Assembly (NCBI RefSeq): GCF_000518245.1 | Contig: NZ_JADF01000019.1 | Coordinates: forward strand, 62,001-126,000 | DNA length: 64,000 bases | DNA from: Brachyspira alvinipulli ATCC 51933 | Lineage (GTDB): Bacteria > Spirochaetota > Brachyspiria > Brachyspirales > Brachyspiraceae | Reading direction: 5' to 3' | Shown here: positions 18,152-26,421 of the stretch, in pieces | Layout: every line of letters starts with the position of its first letter | Numbering within the stretch: the stretch's first letter is position 1 | The notes under the pieces: model-generated | Seen by the model: only the letters and a program-made list of their open reading frames with translations | Database searches by the model: none | What the model was told of the DNA's origin: nothing | Translations under genes and position numbers: made by a program

Positions 18152-19216
18152 TCATTCAGCCATAGGTATCCAACTGGCTGTCATATTTGTAGTTTTGTTA
18201 AATTCAGGGAATTTAGCCTGAAGCTCTTCCATATTTTTAACACCAGCTTCTCTAAGCATATCTTGAGTAAATAAAGTAGGAGTTATTAATATATCATCAG
18301 GAATTTTTTCTCCTGCAACTTTTAATGCTAATGCTCTTACAGACAATGCTCCTATAAGTCTAGGGCTTGTAGCAGCTGTTGCAACCCATGGACTTCCTTC
18401 TTTAATCATTAATTCTATATCTTGAGTTGATATATCAGCACTGTATACTTTTACTTTATCATTTAATCCCTCTTCATCTAAAGCAAGAACAACACCTTTA
18501 GCAAATTCATCATAAGGTGCAAAATAAGCATTTATTTGAGGATTAGATTTTAAAGTAGCTTTTACTTGCTCAGCATTTTTTACAGAGAAAGGAGATTCTA
18601 CTGTACCAGTTCTGGCTATTTCTTTCATATTAGGGAATTCTTTTTTGAATTCAGTGAAAGCCTGATCTCTTTTATCCAAAGGCAATATACCTGCAAAGTA
18701 TACATATCCTATATTAGCCTGCTGATTATAATCTTTGTTCATAGCATCTAAAGCCATTCTTCCTAAAGCATGATCATCCTGAGCTATTTGATTGATTTCA
18801 GGATTTTGAACATCAACATCGAATGCTACAACAGGTATTCCAGCAGCTACAGCATCGGCAGCAGGTTTGGATAATGTTTCAGTAAGTCCGTGATCCAATA
18901 TTATACCATCTACTTTCATATTAATAGCTTGATAAACGAAATCTGCCTGAGCCTGATTATCCATATTTTTTCCGAATACAGTTAATTGTATTCCCATTAA
19001 ATCAGCTTGTTTTTGAGCTCCGTCCTGCCACATTTGCATAAACTCGCCTTCAACCATTTGTCTTATTAAAGCAAAATGAATCTTTTTGCTTCCGTCAAAA
19101 GGAGCAGGAGCCCCTTCCAATTTTGTTGTTGAAGATGCAGATGAAGAAGAACCCTGACTGCATCCTATTGAGAATAATAATATAACTATAGATAATATTA
19201 TAGTTAATTGTTTCAT
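18152..19216 (-). CDS. Sugar-binding lipoprotein of the ABC transporter (RbsB type)
   Basis: The 354-residue protein starts MKQLTIILSIVILLFSIGC, with the lipobox cysteine at residue 19. A Ser/Ala linker and a type I periplasmic-binding fold follow: 'IHFALIRQMVEGEFMQMWQDGAQKQADLMGIQ', 'NMKVDGIILDHGLTETLSKPAADAVAAGIPVVAFDVDVQ', 'NAYFAPYDEFAKGVVLALDEEGL'. It delivers the sugar to the permease. First gene of the operon, preceded by AAAGGAG and a consensus promoter. Ligand assignment to methylthioribose or 5-deoxyribose rests only on the neighbours. Confidence 0.9.
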   Translation of the reverse strand: MKQLTIILSIVILLFSIGCSQGSSSSASSTTKLEGAPAPFDGSKKIHFALIRQMVEGEFMQMWQDGAQKQADLMGIQLTVFGKNMDNQAQADFVYQAINMKVDGIILDHGLTETLSKPAADAVAAGIPVVAFDVDVQNPEINQIAQDDHALGRMALDAMNKDYNQQANIGYVYFAGILPLDKRDQAFTEFKKEFPNMKEIARTGTVESPFSVKNAEQVKATLKSNPQINAYFAPYDEFAKGVVLALDEEGLNDKVKVYSADISTQDIELMIKEGSPWVATAATSPRLIGALSVRALALKVAGEKIPDDILITPTLFTQDMLREAGVKNMEELQAKFPEFNKTTNMTASWIPMAE

Positions 19217-19243
19217 AATATTAACTCCTTTAATTGTGCTTGA

Positions 19244-19261
19244 ATTTTAGTATAGTAAAAT
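19244..19261. promoter_or_regulatory. Candidate LacI-family operator over the -10 box
   Basis: The palindrome ATTTTACTATACTAAAAT (minus-strand reading, arms of 6 with a 6-base centre) contains the operon's -10 hexamer. A repressor bound here would block the promoter. Assignment to the divergent LacI-type regulator is inferred. Confidence 0.6.
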
Positions 19262-19277
19262 GGTTTTAAATTGTCAA
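19249..19277 (-). promoter_or_regulatory. Sigma-70 promoter of the mtn/ABC operon
   Basis: On the minus strand TTGACA (19277-19272), a 17-base spacer and TATACT (19254-19249) give a near-consensus promoter about 33 bases before the binding-protein ATG. Confidence 0.85.
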
Positions 19278-19293
19278 TAAAATATACATATTT

Positions 19294-19317
19294 ATTTTAC
19301 TAAAAATTAAGTAAAAT
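19294..19317. promoter_or_regulatory. Second candidate operator upstream of the -35 box
   Basis: Perfect 8-bp arms ATTTTACT and AGTAAAAT with an 8-base centre share the ATTTTA-T half-site of the -10 palindrome. A third, looser copy (ATTTTAGTAAAT) lies at about 19392-19403, just before the regulator's own promoter. Spaced sites suggest looping or autoregulation. Confidence 0.5.
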
Positions 19318-19411
19318 ATAACATTCATATTATAAAAATAACTGTGTATAGAATGATATTTTAATTAATTTAAACTTAAAAAAATACTTAAATTTTAGTA
19401 AATATTCTGTA

Positions 19412-19440
19412 TTGATTTTATATACTTTTGATAGTATTAT
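19412..19440 (+). promoter_or_regulatory. Promoter of the LacI-family gene
   Basis: TTGATT, 17 bases, then TATTAT, about 30 bases upstream of the ATG at 19471. An operator-like half-site lies just upstream. Confidence 0.6.
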
Positions 19441-19470
19441 TAATAAATAAAATAAATTGGTAAATGACTA

Positions 19471-20499
19471 ATGAAAAATAACAATAAAATAAATCTTGCT
19501 GATATAGCAAAAAAAGCGGGTGTTTCCGTAGCTGCGGTATCTCTAGTTTTGAATAATAAAAACGGAGTTGGAGCAGAACTTTCTAAAAAAATTAATGAAA
19601 TAGCTATGGATATGGGATATAAGCAGAATAAAAAAAATACTTATAACAAAAGAATAGCTTTTATAAAAATAGAGAGGCATGGACATATATTGAATGAAAC
19701 TCACAATGTTTTTTTAGCTGATTATATACAAGGAACTATAGACAGAAGTAAAATATTAAATTATAAATTAGAAATTTTAAGTTATTCAAAAGATCAAATA
19801 AATTCTATTAAACCCTATATAGAATCAGAGAATTATTCAGGAATCATAATTTTAAGTACAGAACTTTATAGGGAAGATGTTGTGTTATTATCATCTATAG
19901 ATATACCAATTGTATTTTTAGATGCTTATTATCCATATATAAAATGTCATTTTGTAACAATGAATAATGAGAACTGTATATTTCAATTAGTAGAGCATTT
20001 AGTTGATCTTGGACATAAGAGAATAGGGCTTGTTGACAGTAAATCCAATGCTTCAAATCTTATTATTAGGAGAGAGGCTTTTTATAAATCTTTAAAATAT
20101 TTTAATTTGGAATTTGATTCAAAGGATTATTTTTTAGTGGATTCTGTTTATGATAAAACAGTTGCTGATATGGAAGAATATTTATCTAAAACTAAAGATA
20201 TGCCTACAGCTTTAGTTTGTGTTAATGATACTATAGCTATAGGTATTATGAAAGCTTTAAAAAATGCAGGATATGATATACCTAAAGATATATCCATAGT
20301 GGGGCATGATAATTTACCTACCGGTTTATTTATAGATCCTATATTAACGACTATAGATGTACCTAAAATAAATATAGCACAATCGGCTGTTGATATATTG
20401 GATAAAGAAATAAGATTTCCTCAGAATGATTATTATAAAGTATGCATGATAAATGGAATGCTTATGCCTAGAGAAAGCAGTGCAAGAATAAATTTATAA
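19471..20499 (+). CDS. LacI-family transcriptional regulator
   Basis: The 342-residue protein has an N-terminal helix-turn-helix 'NLADIAKKAGVSVAAVSLVLN' and hinge 'KINEIAMDMGYKQN'. A periplasmic-binding-like sensor domain follows ('LVEHLVDLGHKRIGLVD', 'ALVCVNDTIAIGIMKALKNAGYDIPKDISIVGHDN', 'LTTIDVPK'). It is divergent from the transporter/mtnK/mtnA operon and shares its regulatory region, so it probably represses that operon and responds to its sugar or sugar phosphate. The end overlaps the convergent tsaC-type gene by 6 bases. Confidence 0.9.
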   Translation: MKNNNKINLADIAKKAGVSVAAVSLVLNNKNGVGAELSKKINEIAMDMGYKQNKKNTYNKRIAFIKIERHGHILNETHNVFLADYIQGTIDRSKILNYKLEILSYSKDQINSIKPYIESENYSGIIILSTELYREDVVLLSSIDIPIVFLDAYYPYIKCHFVTMNNENCIFQLVEHLVDLGHKRIGLVDSKSNASNLIIRREAFYKSLKYFNLEFDSKDYFLVDSVYDKTVADMEEYLSKTKDMPTALVCVNDTIAIGIMKALKNAGYDIPKDISIVGHDNLPTGLFIDPILTTIDVPKINIAQSAVDILDKEIRFPQNDYYKVCMINGMLMPRESSARINL

Positions 20500-21084
20500 G
20501 CGGACATTTCCTTGACGCAAAATTTTATTTTCTAAACAGTCATATAATGTAGAAGGAACTTTATTTTCTATAACTCCCGCATTAACTATTAAATCGACTT
20601 TGTCTTTATAAATTTCTGCTAATTTATTTCCGTCTAATATAACACCGTATCCGCTTGGATTGGCAGAAGGAGCTACTATAGGGGGAGTAGATTTTAATAT
20701 AGTTTCCATATATTCATCTTTTGGAATTCTTAATGCTACTGTGGATTTTAAGTATAGGAAATTGTTTTTAAGAGAGTCAGAAAGAGGCATAATAAAAGTT
20801 AATTCTCCCGGAACATTGTTTTTTATTATATCAGGAACTTCCATATTTGAGAATTTACTGCAGTATTTTATATCTTTTATTAGTATCAAAAGAGGCTTAT
20901 CTTTTTCTCTTTCTTTTATCTTATAAATCTTATTAACAGCATCAACATTAAAAGCATCAGCGAGCATTCCGTAAACTGTATCTGTAGGAGAAATTACAAC
21001 ACCGCCTTTATTTATTACTTTTATAACTTCATTTGCGGCATACTCTATACTTTCTTTGTTGTTTTTATCAATATTGATTATCAT
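20494..21084 (-). CDS. tsaC: Threonylcarbamoyl-AMP synthase (YrdC/Sua5 domain)
   Basis: The 196-residue protein makes threonylcarbamoyl-AMP from threonine, bicarbonate and ATP for the t6A37 modification of ANN-decoding tRNAs. Visible signatures are 'GGVVISPTDTVYGMLADAFN', 'KIKEREKDKPLLILI' (the KxR/SxN region), 'VALRIPKDE' and 'PPIVAPSANPSGYG'. The length fits the short TsaC form without the Sua5 C-terminal domain. It lies 6 bases downstream of the receiver-domain gene and may be co-transcribed with it. Confidence 0.9.
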   Translation of the reverse strand: MIINIDKNNKESIEYAANEVIKVINKGGVVISPTDTVYGMLADAFNVDAVNKIYKIKEREKDKPLLILIKDIKYCSKFSNMEVPDIIKNNVPGELTFIMPLSDSLKNNFLYLKSTVALRIPKDEYMETILKSTPPIVAPSANPSGYGVILDGNKLAEIYKDKVDLIVNAGVIENKVPSTLYDCLENKILRQGNVRL

Positions 21085-21090
21085 TGAAAC

Positions 21091-22113
21091 TCACCTTTTG
21101 ATTAAAGTAGGGTGAACAAATACGCTTGCAAATCCTCTTCTTTTAGCATTATGCAAGGCAAGTAAAACGGGAGCTATCTCTTTATCCATACTTTCTACAT
21201 GGTAATTTTTTTTGTATGCTGTGTATGAAATACCTGCGGATATCGTATATTTTATTATCATTCCGTTATATTCTAATTCATTTTTATCAACAAAATTTCT
21301 TATCTCTTCTAATTTTTTATCATAGAATTTTATACTCATTCTATTAAATGCCACCATAAATTCATTATTATCAAAACGTGCAAGTATATCTTCTCTTCTG
21401 GTGGACTTTCTTAGCACTTCTGTAAATTTAAGCATTATCTCTTCTGCAGCAATAATACCAAATTCATTAATAATCTCTTCAAGCCCATCTATAGAAAAAC
21501 AAGCAAGTACAATAGTTTCCTCATGTCTTACAGTTTCATAAAGAAGTCTTGTAAATTGTTCATAAAATTCTTTTTTGTTCCAAAGGCCTGTTTCCAAATC
21601 TACATTTAATATATCATCATATTTCTTTTGTGCTTCTTTATATGATTGATAATTTCTATTAGAAACTTCTGTCATATCATTTAAAGAATTCTGAAGATAA
21701 TCTGCTTGTTTTATTAATTTTTGATGTTCTAAGTAAAGTTTTCTATATTTTAAACAGCTGTTTACTCTAACTACCAATTCCATTTCATCAAAAGGTATAA
21801 ATATAAGTCCGTCAATTCCTAAATTAATAGCTTCTTCTATAAACTCCATTTTTCTATATGGAGTACTGAGCAGAATAACAGGCGTACCCTTTGTAGATTC
21901 CTGATTTTTAAATGTATCAAGCAGTTGCAAACCTTGGGAATCTCCTATATCAGCGTCAAGCAATATTAAATCTATAGTGCTTTCATTAGCTATATTTACA
22001 GCCTGTGAACGTGATTTTGTTGATATAGGGTTATAATGTCTCTCTCTTAGTATATCAACAAATCTTTCTAAAAGATCTGATCTGTGTTCTACTACTAAAA
22101 TGTTTTCATTCAT
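21091..22113 (-). CDS. Response regulator with degenerate GGDEF domain
   Basis: The 340-residue protein has an N-terminal receiver domain ('NILVVEHRSDLLERFVDIL', phospho-acceptor aspartate in 'DLILLDADIGDSQGLQLL', lysine region 'FIPFDEMELVVRV'). A coiled segment (about 125-165) leads to a GGDEF-like domain ('NVDLETGLWNKKEFYEQFTRLL', 'LACFSIDGLEEIINEFG', 'RFDNNEFMVAF'). Where active cyclases have GG(D/E)EF this protein has DNNEF, losing both glycines, so diguanylate cyclase activity is doubtful; it may bind a nucleotide or partner instead. No histidine kinase is adjacent. Confidence 0.85.
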   Translation of the reverse strand: MNENILVVEHRSDLLERFVDILRERHYNPISTKSRSQAVNIANESTIDLILLDADIGDSQGLQLLDTFKNQESTKGTPVILLSTPYRKMEFIEEAINLGIDGLIFIPFDEMELVVRVNSCLKYRKLYLEHQKLIKQADYLQNSLNDMTEVSNRNYQSYKEAQKKYDDILNVDLETGLWNKKEFYEQFTRLLYETVRHEETIVLACFSIDGLEEIINEFGIIAAEEIMLKFTEVLRKSTRREDILARFDNNEFMVAFNRMSIKFYDKKLEEIRNFVDKNELEYNGMIIKYTISAGISYTAYKKNYHVESMDKEIAPVLLALHNAKRRGFASVFVHPTLIKR

Positions 22114-22290
22114 AATTAATTACATCTTTAAAAAGTATAAATTCATATATTACAATATCGTAAATTTATAGAATATATTGAATAAAAAATAGAAGCTGAA
22201 TATCAATGAATTATCAATATTGACAAAATATATATGTTTATAATATAATAATTACCGACCATATTAATAAAAATATATTTAGATTGAATT

Positions 22291-23697
22291 ATGTCAGAAA
22301 AAATTAGAAAATACCCAACCCTTTATGTGAAAAATTTTGCTAAAATTAAAGAGGCTGAAGTTGAACTAGCTCCGTTTACACTTTTTGTAGGCGACAACAA
22401 CAGCGGAAAGAGTTATTTAATGACTTTAATTTATGGATTGATTCAATATACTAACAAAGTAATAGATATCATATTTAAAGATGAAAAAACTTTAGAAGAG
22501 CTTGAAGAATATAAAAAAACTAAAGATATTATAGATAATTATATTGAAACTTTAGATTTTGATAAATCAGAGAATATGTCTATTGAAGAAATAAAAAATT
22601 TTATAGATTTATTTAATGCATTATTGAATAAATACTCAAATAACGTAGTCAATTATATATTTAATTCAAGTAATGAAATTATTTTGGAATATATAGAATG
22701 TAAATTAAATTATGATAAATTTTTATTTAAAAAAGTTAAATCAAAGAATATTCGTGATGATATAGAAATATCTTTTATTGGTATAAGAAAAGGAGGGATA
22801 GAAAGAGGAGTTGGATATACAAAAGATAAAGTACGATATAGAGAAATTATAAAAAATATGGTTGATTTTATTATAAATAGTTATTTTCAAATACAATATG
22901 AACTTTCAAAAACAAATAAAATATTTTTGCCTGTTTCAAGAACTGGTTTTTTATTGACAAAAAGTGATATAGCTAGTTCTGCAATTATTGATAAATATGA
23001 TAGATATACAGAAGAAAAAAATAATCAATACTTATCAAGACCTGTTATTGATTTTTTAAATCATTTAAATTATTTATCTAAACAAAATAATAAAATAGAA
23101 CATATGACAAAAAAATTATATTTCATGATTAATTTCTTTGAAGAAAATTTAATCTCTGGACAAATAAATATTAATTCTGAAACAGGAAATATTTATTATC
23201 AGCCTAAAAATATGAATACAGAATTTCAAATGTATTTATCTTCTGCTGTTATTACAGAACTAGCACCTTTATACCTATTTTTGAAATACGGCTTAATAAA
23301 ATATAGATTATTAATGGAAGAGCCTGAAATTTCTTTGCATCCTTATCTTCAGCAGCAATTAACAAGAGTTTTTATTAAATTAATTAATAGTCATATTCAT
23401 ATTTTAATAACAACTCATAGCGATACAATTATTCAGCATATAAATAATATGATTAAATTAAATGCTAATAGTGAAGATAAAAGAAAAGAGCTTATGCAAA
23501 TTTATAATTATGATGAAGATGATTTGATTTCAGAAGATAAGGTTAAAATGTATCAGTTTGATATTGAAAAAGACGGATTTACCAAAGTGACGGAATTAGA
23601 GGGTTCTAAATATGGTTTTGAAGTTCCTACATTCCATGATTATTTAATCAAAGTATCTAAAGAATTCGACGACTTTATTGAAAAATTGGATAATTAA
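22291..23697 (+). CDS. AAA-family ATPase (AAA15/21, OLD/RecF-like), possible defence protein
   Basis: The 468-residue protein has a Walker A 'GDNNSGKS' at residues 34-41, right after a RecF/OLD-type start ('LYVKNFAKIKEAEVELAPFTLFVG'). A long variable helical insert (about 60-310) follows, then an ABC-type Walker B with D-loop 'LLMEEPEISLHPYLQQQL' at about 340 and 'ILITTHSDTIIQHI'. No TOPRIM nuclease domain is fused, unlike OLD. The next gene, which it almost touches, has a PD-(D/E)XK-like pattern, so the pair resembles ATPase-plus-nuclease anti-phage modules. The role is inferred. Confidence 0.85.
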   Translation: MSEKIRKYPTLYVKNFAKIKEAEVELAPFTLFVGDNNSGKSYLMTLIYGLIQYTNKVIDIIFKDEKTLEELEEYKKTKDIIDNYIETLDFDKSENMSIEEIKNFIDLFNALLNKYSNNVVNYIFNSSNEIILEYIECKLNYDKFLFKKVKSKNIRDDIEISFIGIRKGGIERGVGYTKDKVRYREIIKNMVDFIINSYFQIQYELSKTNKIFLPVSRTGFLLTKSDIASSAIIDKYDRYTEEKNNQYLSRPVIDFLNHLNYLSKQNNKIEHMTKKLYFMINFFEENLISGQININSETGNIYYQPKNMNTEFQMYLSSAVITELAPLYLFLKYGLIKYRLLMEEPEISLHPYLQQQLTRVFIKLINSHIHILITTHSDTIIQHINNMIKLNANSEDKRKELMQIYNYDEDDLISEDKVKMYQFDIEKDGFTKVTELEGSKYGFEVPTFHDYLIKVSKEFDDFIEKLDN

Positions 23698-23701
23698 TTT
23701 T

Positions 23702-24337
23702 ATGCAAGAATTGTATGATAAAATATGTAAATTAAACAAGTATTATAATAAGGATATATTTGAATTTTATATTATCAATAGTAATTCATTTTGCCATGAA
23801 GAGAGTATTGAAGATAGTAATTCCAATCATAATATTATAAATTACAACATTATTCTGCCATACAATAATTGTATTTTAATTAGAAAAATAGAGGGAAATA
23901 ATAAATTTTATCATTTAAATAAAAATAATTCAGCAGATATTTTTTTAATATCAAAAATTGCTGCTGATTCATATAAATTAGATATTTTGGAAATAAAATC
24001 ATCTATTAGTATAACGGAATTAGAAAGATTATCAGATCAATTAATATATGGATATTTAAGAGTTATGACTTTGATATCACCCCTGCATTTAAATATTAAT
24101 AAAATAGAGTTATATGTAGCTTTTTACGAAGATAATAATATATATACTAATTTAGATTATTTATCTAATTCCAAGCGAAAATTAGCAATGATGAATATTC
24201 CATGTTGGAAGCAAAATAAAATATATTTAGCAAAAACAATACCAAATAATTTTTTTAATTCTAAAGAAATCAATATAATAAAGTTGAGATATGATAATTA
24301 TACTCTAAATAATAATAGGGCAATTATAAATATATAA
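23702..24337 (+). CDS. Predicted PD-(D/E)XK-like nuclease partner of the AAA ATPase
   Basis: The 211-residue protein (ATG at 23702; an upstream TTG at 23678 would overlap the ATPase) starts 4 bases after the ATPase stop, implying coupled translation. A beta-strand aspartate in 'SADIFLI' is followed 18 residues later by 'LDILEIKSS', then a helix 'LERLSDQLIYGYLRV'. D-x(17)-E-x-K and a following Q...Y helix is the layout of many PD-(D/E)XK/RecB-like nucleases. No known family name is claimed. Very Asn/Ile/Tyr-rich composition suggests horizontal origin. Confidence 0.55.
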   Translation: MQELYDKICKLNKYYNKDIFEFYIINSNSFCHEESIEDSNSNHNIINYNIILPYNNCILIRKIEGNNKFYHLNKNNSADIFLISKIAADSYKLDILEIKSSISITELERLSDQLIYGYLRVMTLISPLHLNINKIELYVAFYEDNNIYTNLDYLSNSKRKLAMMNIPCWKQNKIYLAKTIPNNFFNSKEINIIKLRYDNYTLNNNRAIINI

Positions 24338-24408
24338 TATTAATAGCAAAAAATTCTTAATATATTTTAATATTTTTCGAAATTTATCTGTTATAGTAAA
24401 ATATATAT

Positions 24409-24437
24409 TTGAAATAAAAAGCATTTTGTGTTATTAT
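24409..24437 (+). promoter_or_regulatory. Promoter of the aspartate kinase gene
   Basis: TTGAAA, a 17-base spacer and TATTAT lie about 40 bases upstream of the ATG at 24477; AGGAGG-type ribosome site (TGGAGGATAAG) follows. Confidence 0.65.
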
Positions 24438-24476
24438 ATATAGTAATTTTTTAACAACTTATGGAGGATAAGTAAA

Positions 24477-25832
24477 ATGAAAGTAGCAAAATTTGGAGGC
24501 TCTTCTGTAGCAAATGCAAGTCAGATAAAAAAGGTTGTAGATATAGTTCTAGCCGATAAGGATAGAAGAATTGTTGTAGTATCTGCACCTGGAAAGAGAT
24601 TAAAAGAAGACACCAAAGTGACCGATTTACTTATTACTCTAGCTGAAACTATTATTTCCTGTAAGGATGGAAAATTAGAATTAAAAATTATTATAGAAAG
24701 ATTTAAAAATATAGTAGATGAGCTTTCTCTTTCTAATGAACTTTTAGAAGAAATACAAAGTGATATATTAAAGAGAATAGCTGAAGATAAAAGCATTCCA
24801 ACTAAATTTATAGATGGAGTTAAGGCTTTAGGTGAGGATTTATCTGCTAAAGTAATAGCAGCTTATATTAATTCACTTGGTGTTGATGCTAAGTATGTTA
24901 ATCCTAAAGATGCAGGACTTCTTCTATCTGAGGAGTTTGGAAATGCGGCAGTTTTGGAGAAATCTTATGCTAATTTAGCTAAACTAAAAGATGAAACTTC
25001 TTTAGTAATATTCCCAGGATTTTTCGGATATACAGAAAAAGGAGATGTTGTAACTTTTCCTAGAGGAGGAAGCGATATTACAGGTGCTATTTTAGCTAAG
25101 GCTGTTAATGCAGAAGTTTATGAAAACTTTACTGATGTTGACGGAGTATTTGCAGCTGCTCCTAATATAGTTGATAATCCTAGATTGATAGAAGAGTTTA
25201 CATATAGAGAGATGAGAGAATTAAGTTATGGTGGATTTAATGTACTTCATGCTGAGGCTTTACAGCCTGTTTATGAAGCTAATATTCCAGTTCATATACT
25301 TAATACAAATAATCCATCAGCTAAAGGTACTAGAATAGTTGCAAGCAGAAATAAAAATGTTAATCCTGTAGTAGGCGTTTCTGGAGAGGCTGATTTCTCT
25401 TGTCTTTATGTTAGTAAATATTTGATGAATAGAGAAGTGGGGTTTGGTAGAAAACTTTTAGAGATAATAGAAGATGAAAATATACCTTATCAGCATGCTC
25501 CTTCAGGAATAGATAATATTTCTGTAATAGTTAGAAATTCTGCAATTACAGAAGAAAAAGAAAAACGTATATATGAAAGAGTACGTGATGAACTTAATGT
25601 TGATAATGTTTATTTTGAACATGGACTTGCTTTGATAATGCTTGTTGGAGAGGGCATGCAGCAATGTATTGGTGTTTCTGCAAGAGCTATGCATGCTATG
25701 GAGAAATGCAATATCAATATAGAAATGCTTAACCAAGGCATAAGTGAAGTAAGTATTATGATAGGCGTTAAAGATGATGATTTAAATAGAGCTATAAAGA
25801 GTATATATAAATCTTTCTTTGAAGAGCATTAA
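24477..25832 (+). CDS. lysC: Aspartate kinase (monofunctional)
   Basis: The 451-residue enzyme phosphorylates aspartate in the first step to lysine, threonine and methionine. The N-terminus MKVAKFGGSSVANA holds the amino-acid-kinase signature; 'FPGFFGYTEKGDVVTFPRGGSDITGAILA' and 'VYENFTDVDGVF' form the active site. Two ACT domains at the C-terminus ('VVGVSGEADFSCLYVSKYL', 'ALIMLVGEGMQQCIGVSARAMHAMEKCNINIEMLNQG') allow feedback control. Single gene with its own promoter and terminator. Confidence 0.94.
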   Translation: MKVAKFGGSSVANASQIKKVVDIVLADKDRRIVVVSAPGKRLKEDTKVTDLLITLAETIISCKDGKLELKIIIERFKNIVDELSLSNELLEEIQSDILKRIAEDKSIPTKFIDGVKALGEDLSAKVIAAYINSLGVDAKYVNPKDAGLLLSEEFGNAAVLEKSYANLAKLKDETSLVIFPGFFGYTEKGDVVTFPRGGSDITGAILAKAVNAEVYENFTDVDGVFAAAPNIVDNPRLIEEFTYREMRELSYGGFNVLHAEALQPVYEANIPVHILNTNNPSAKGTRIVASRNKNVNPVVGVSGEADFSCLYVSKYLMNREVGFGRKLLEIIEDENIPYQHAPSGIDNISVIVRNSAITEEKEKRIYERVRDELNVDNVYFEHGLALIMLVGEGMQQCIGVSARAMHAMEKCNINIEMLNQGISEVSIMIGVKDDDLNRAIKSIYKSFFEEH

Positions 25833-25853
25833 AAAATAATCAGTAAAATTATT

Positions 25854-25886
25854 TTGGGCTTTAATTATTTTTTAATTAAAGCCCAA
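25854..25886 (+). terminator. Rho-independent terminator of lysC
   Basis: Perfect 14-bp arms TTGGGCTTTAATTA / TAATTAAAGCCCAA around a short T loop are followed by an uninterrupted T-run to about 25895. Confidence 0.93.
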
Positions 25887-25957
25887 TTTTTTTTTATATT
25901 AAATTGATTTTTTACGTAAATATAGTAGAATAATTTTTATTTTTTTGGAGAAACATT

Positions 25958-26365
25958 ATGAATAAAGGTACAGTAAGATCCATTCCAATGCTTATTATAT
26001 TATCAATAGTAACATGTGGTATTTATTATCTCTATTGGATTTATAAAACTACAGATGAAATTAAAAACTTTATGGAAAGAGAAGATATTAACCCAGCTTT
26101 GGAATTGATATTGACTTTAGTAACTTGTAATTTATATACTTTATATTGGTATTATAAATATGGAAAGATAGTATATTTAGAGATGACTAAAAAAGTAGGA
26201 ATTGATAGTGTAGAAGATAGTACAATATTATTGGTAATATTAGATTTATTTGTAGCTATCGTATCATGTGCTATATTGCAAGATAAATTAAATACAATAT
26301 GGAATAGTATTGATGATGATACAAAAGCTATAGAAATACATCCTGAAGAAAACGATAATCAATAA
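25958..26365 (+). CDS. DUF4234-family small membrane protein
   Basis: The 135-residue protein has the DUF4234 pattern: 'GTVRSIPMLIILSIVTCGIYYLYWIYKTTDEIK', then 'PALELILTLVTCNLYTLYWYYKYGK', with three hydrophobic helices and conserved tryptophan/tyrosine pairs. Function is unknown. A longer paralogue lies at 32660-33226 with nearly the same N-terminal 80 residues. Ends just before a strong bidirectional terminator. Confidence 0.85.
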   Translation: MNKGTVRSIPMLIILSIVTCGIYYLYWIYKTTDEIKNFMEREDINPALELILTLVTCNLYTLYWYYKYGKIVYLEMTKKVGIDSVEDSTILLVILDLFVAIVSCAILQDKLNTIWNSIDDDTKAIEIHPEENDNQ

Positions 26366-26380
26366 AGATTATATTATAAT

Positions 26381-26414
26381 AAAAAAGGCTTACCTAAATT
26401 GGTAAGCCTTTTTT
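26381..26414. terminator. Bidirectional terminator between convergent genes
   Basis: A perfect stem AAAAAAGGCTTACC / GGTAAGCCTTTTTT with a 6-base loop serves the DUF4234 gene on the plus strand and the HEAT-repeat gene on the minus strand; both strands end in T-runs. Confidence 0.95.
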
Positions 26415-26421
26415 ATTAAAA

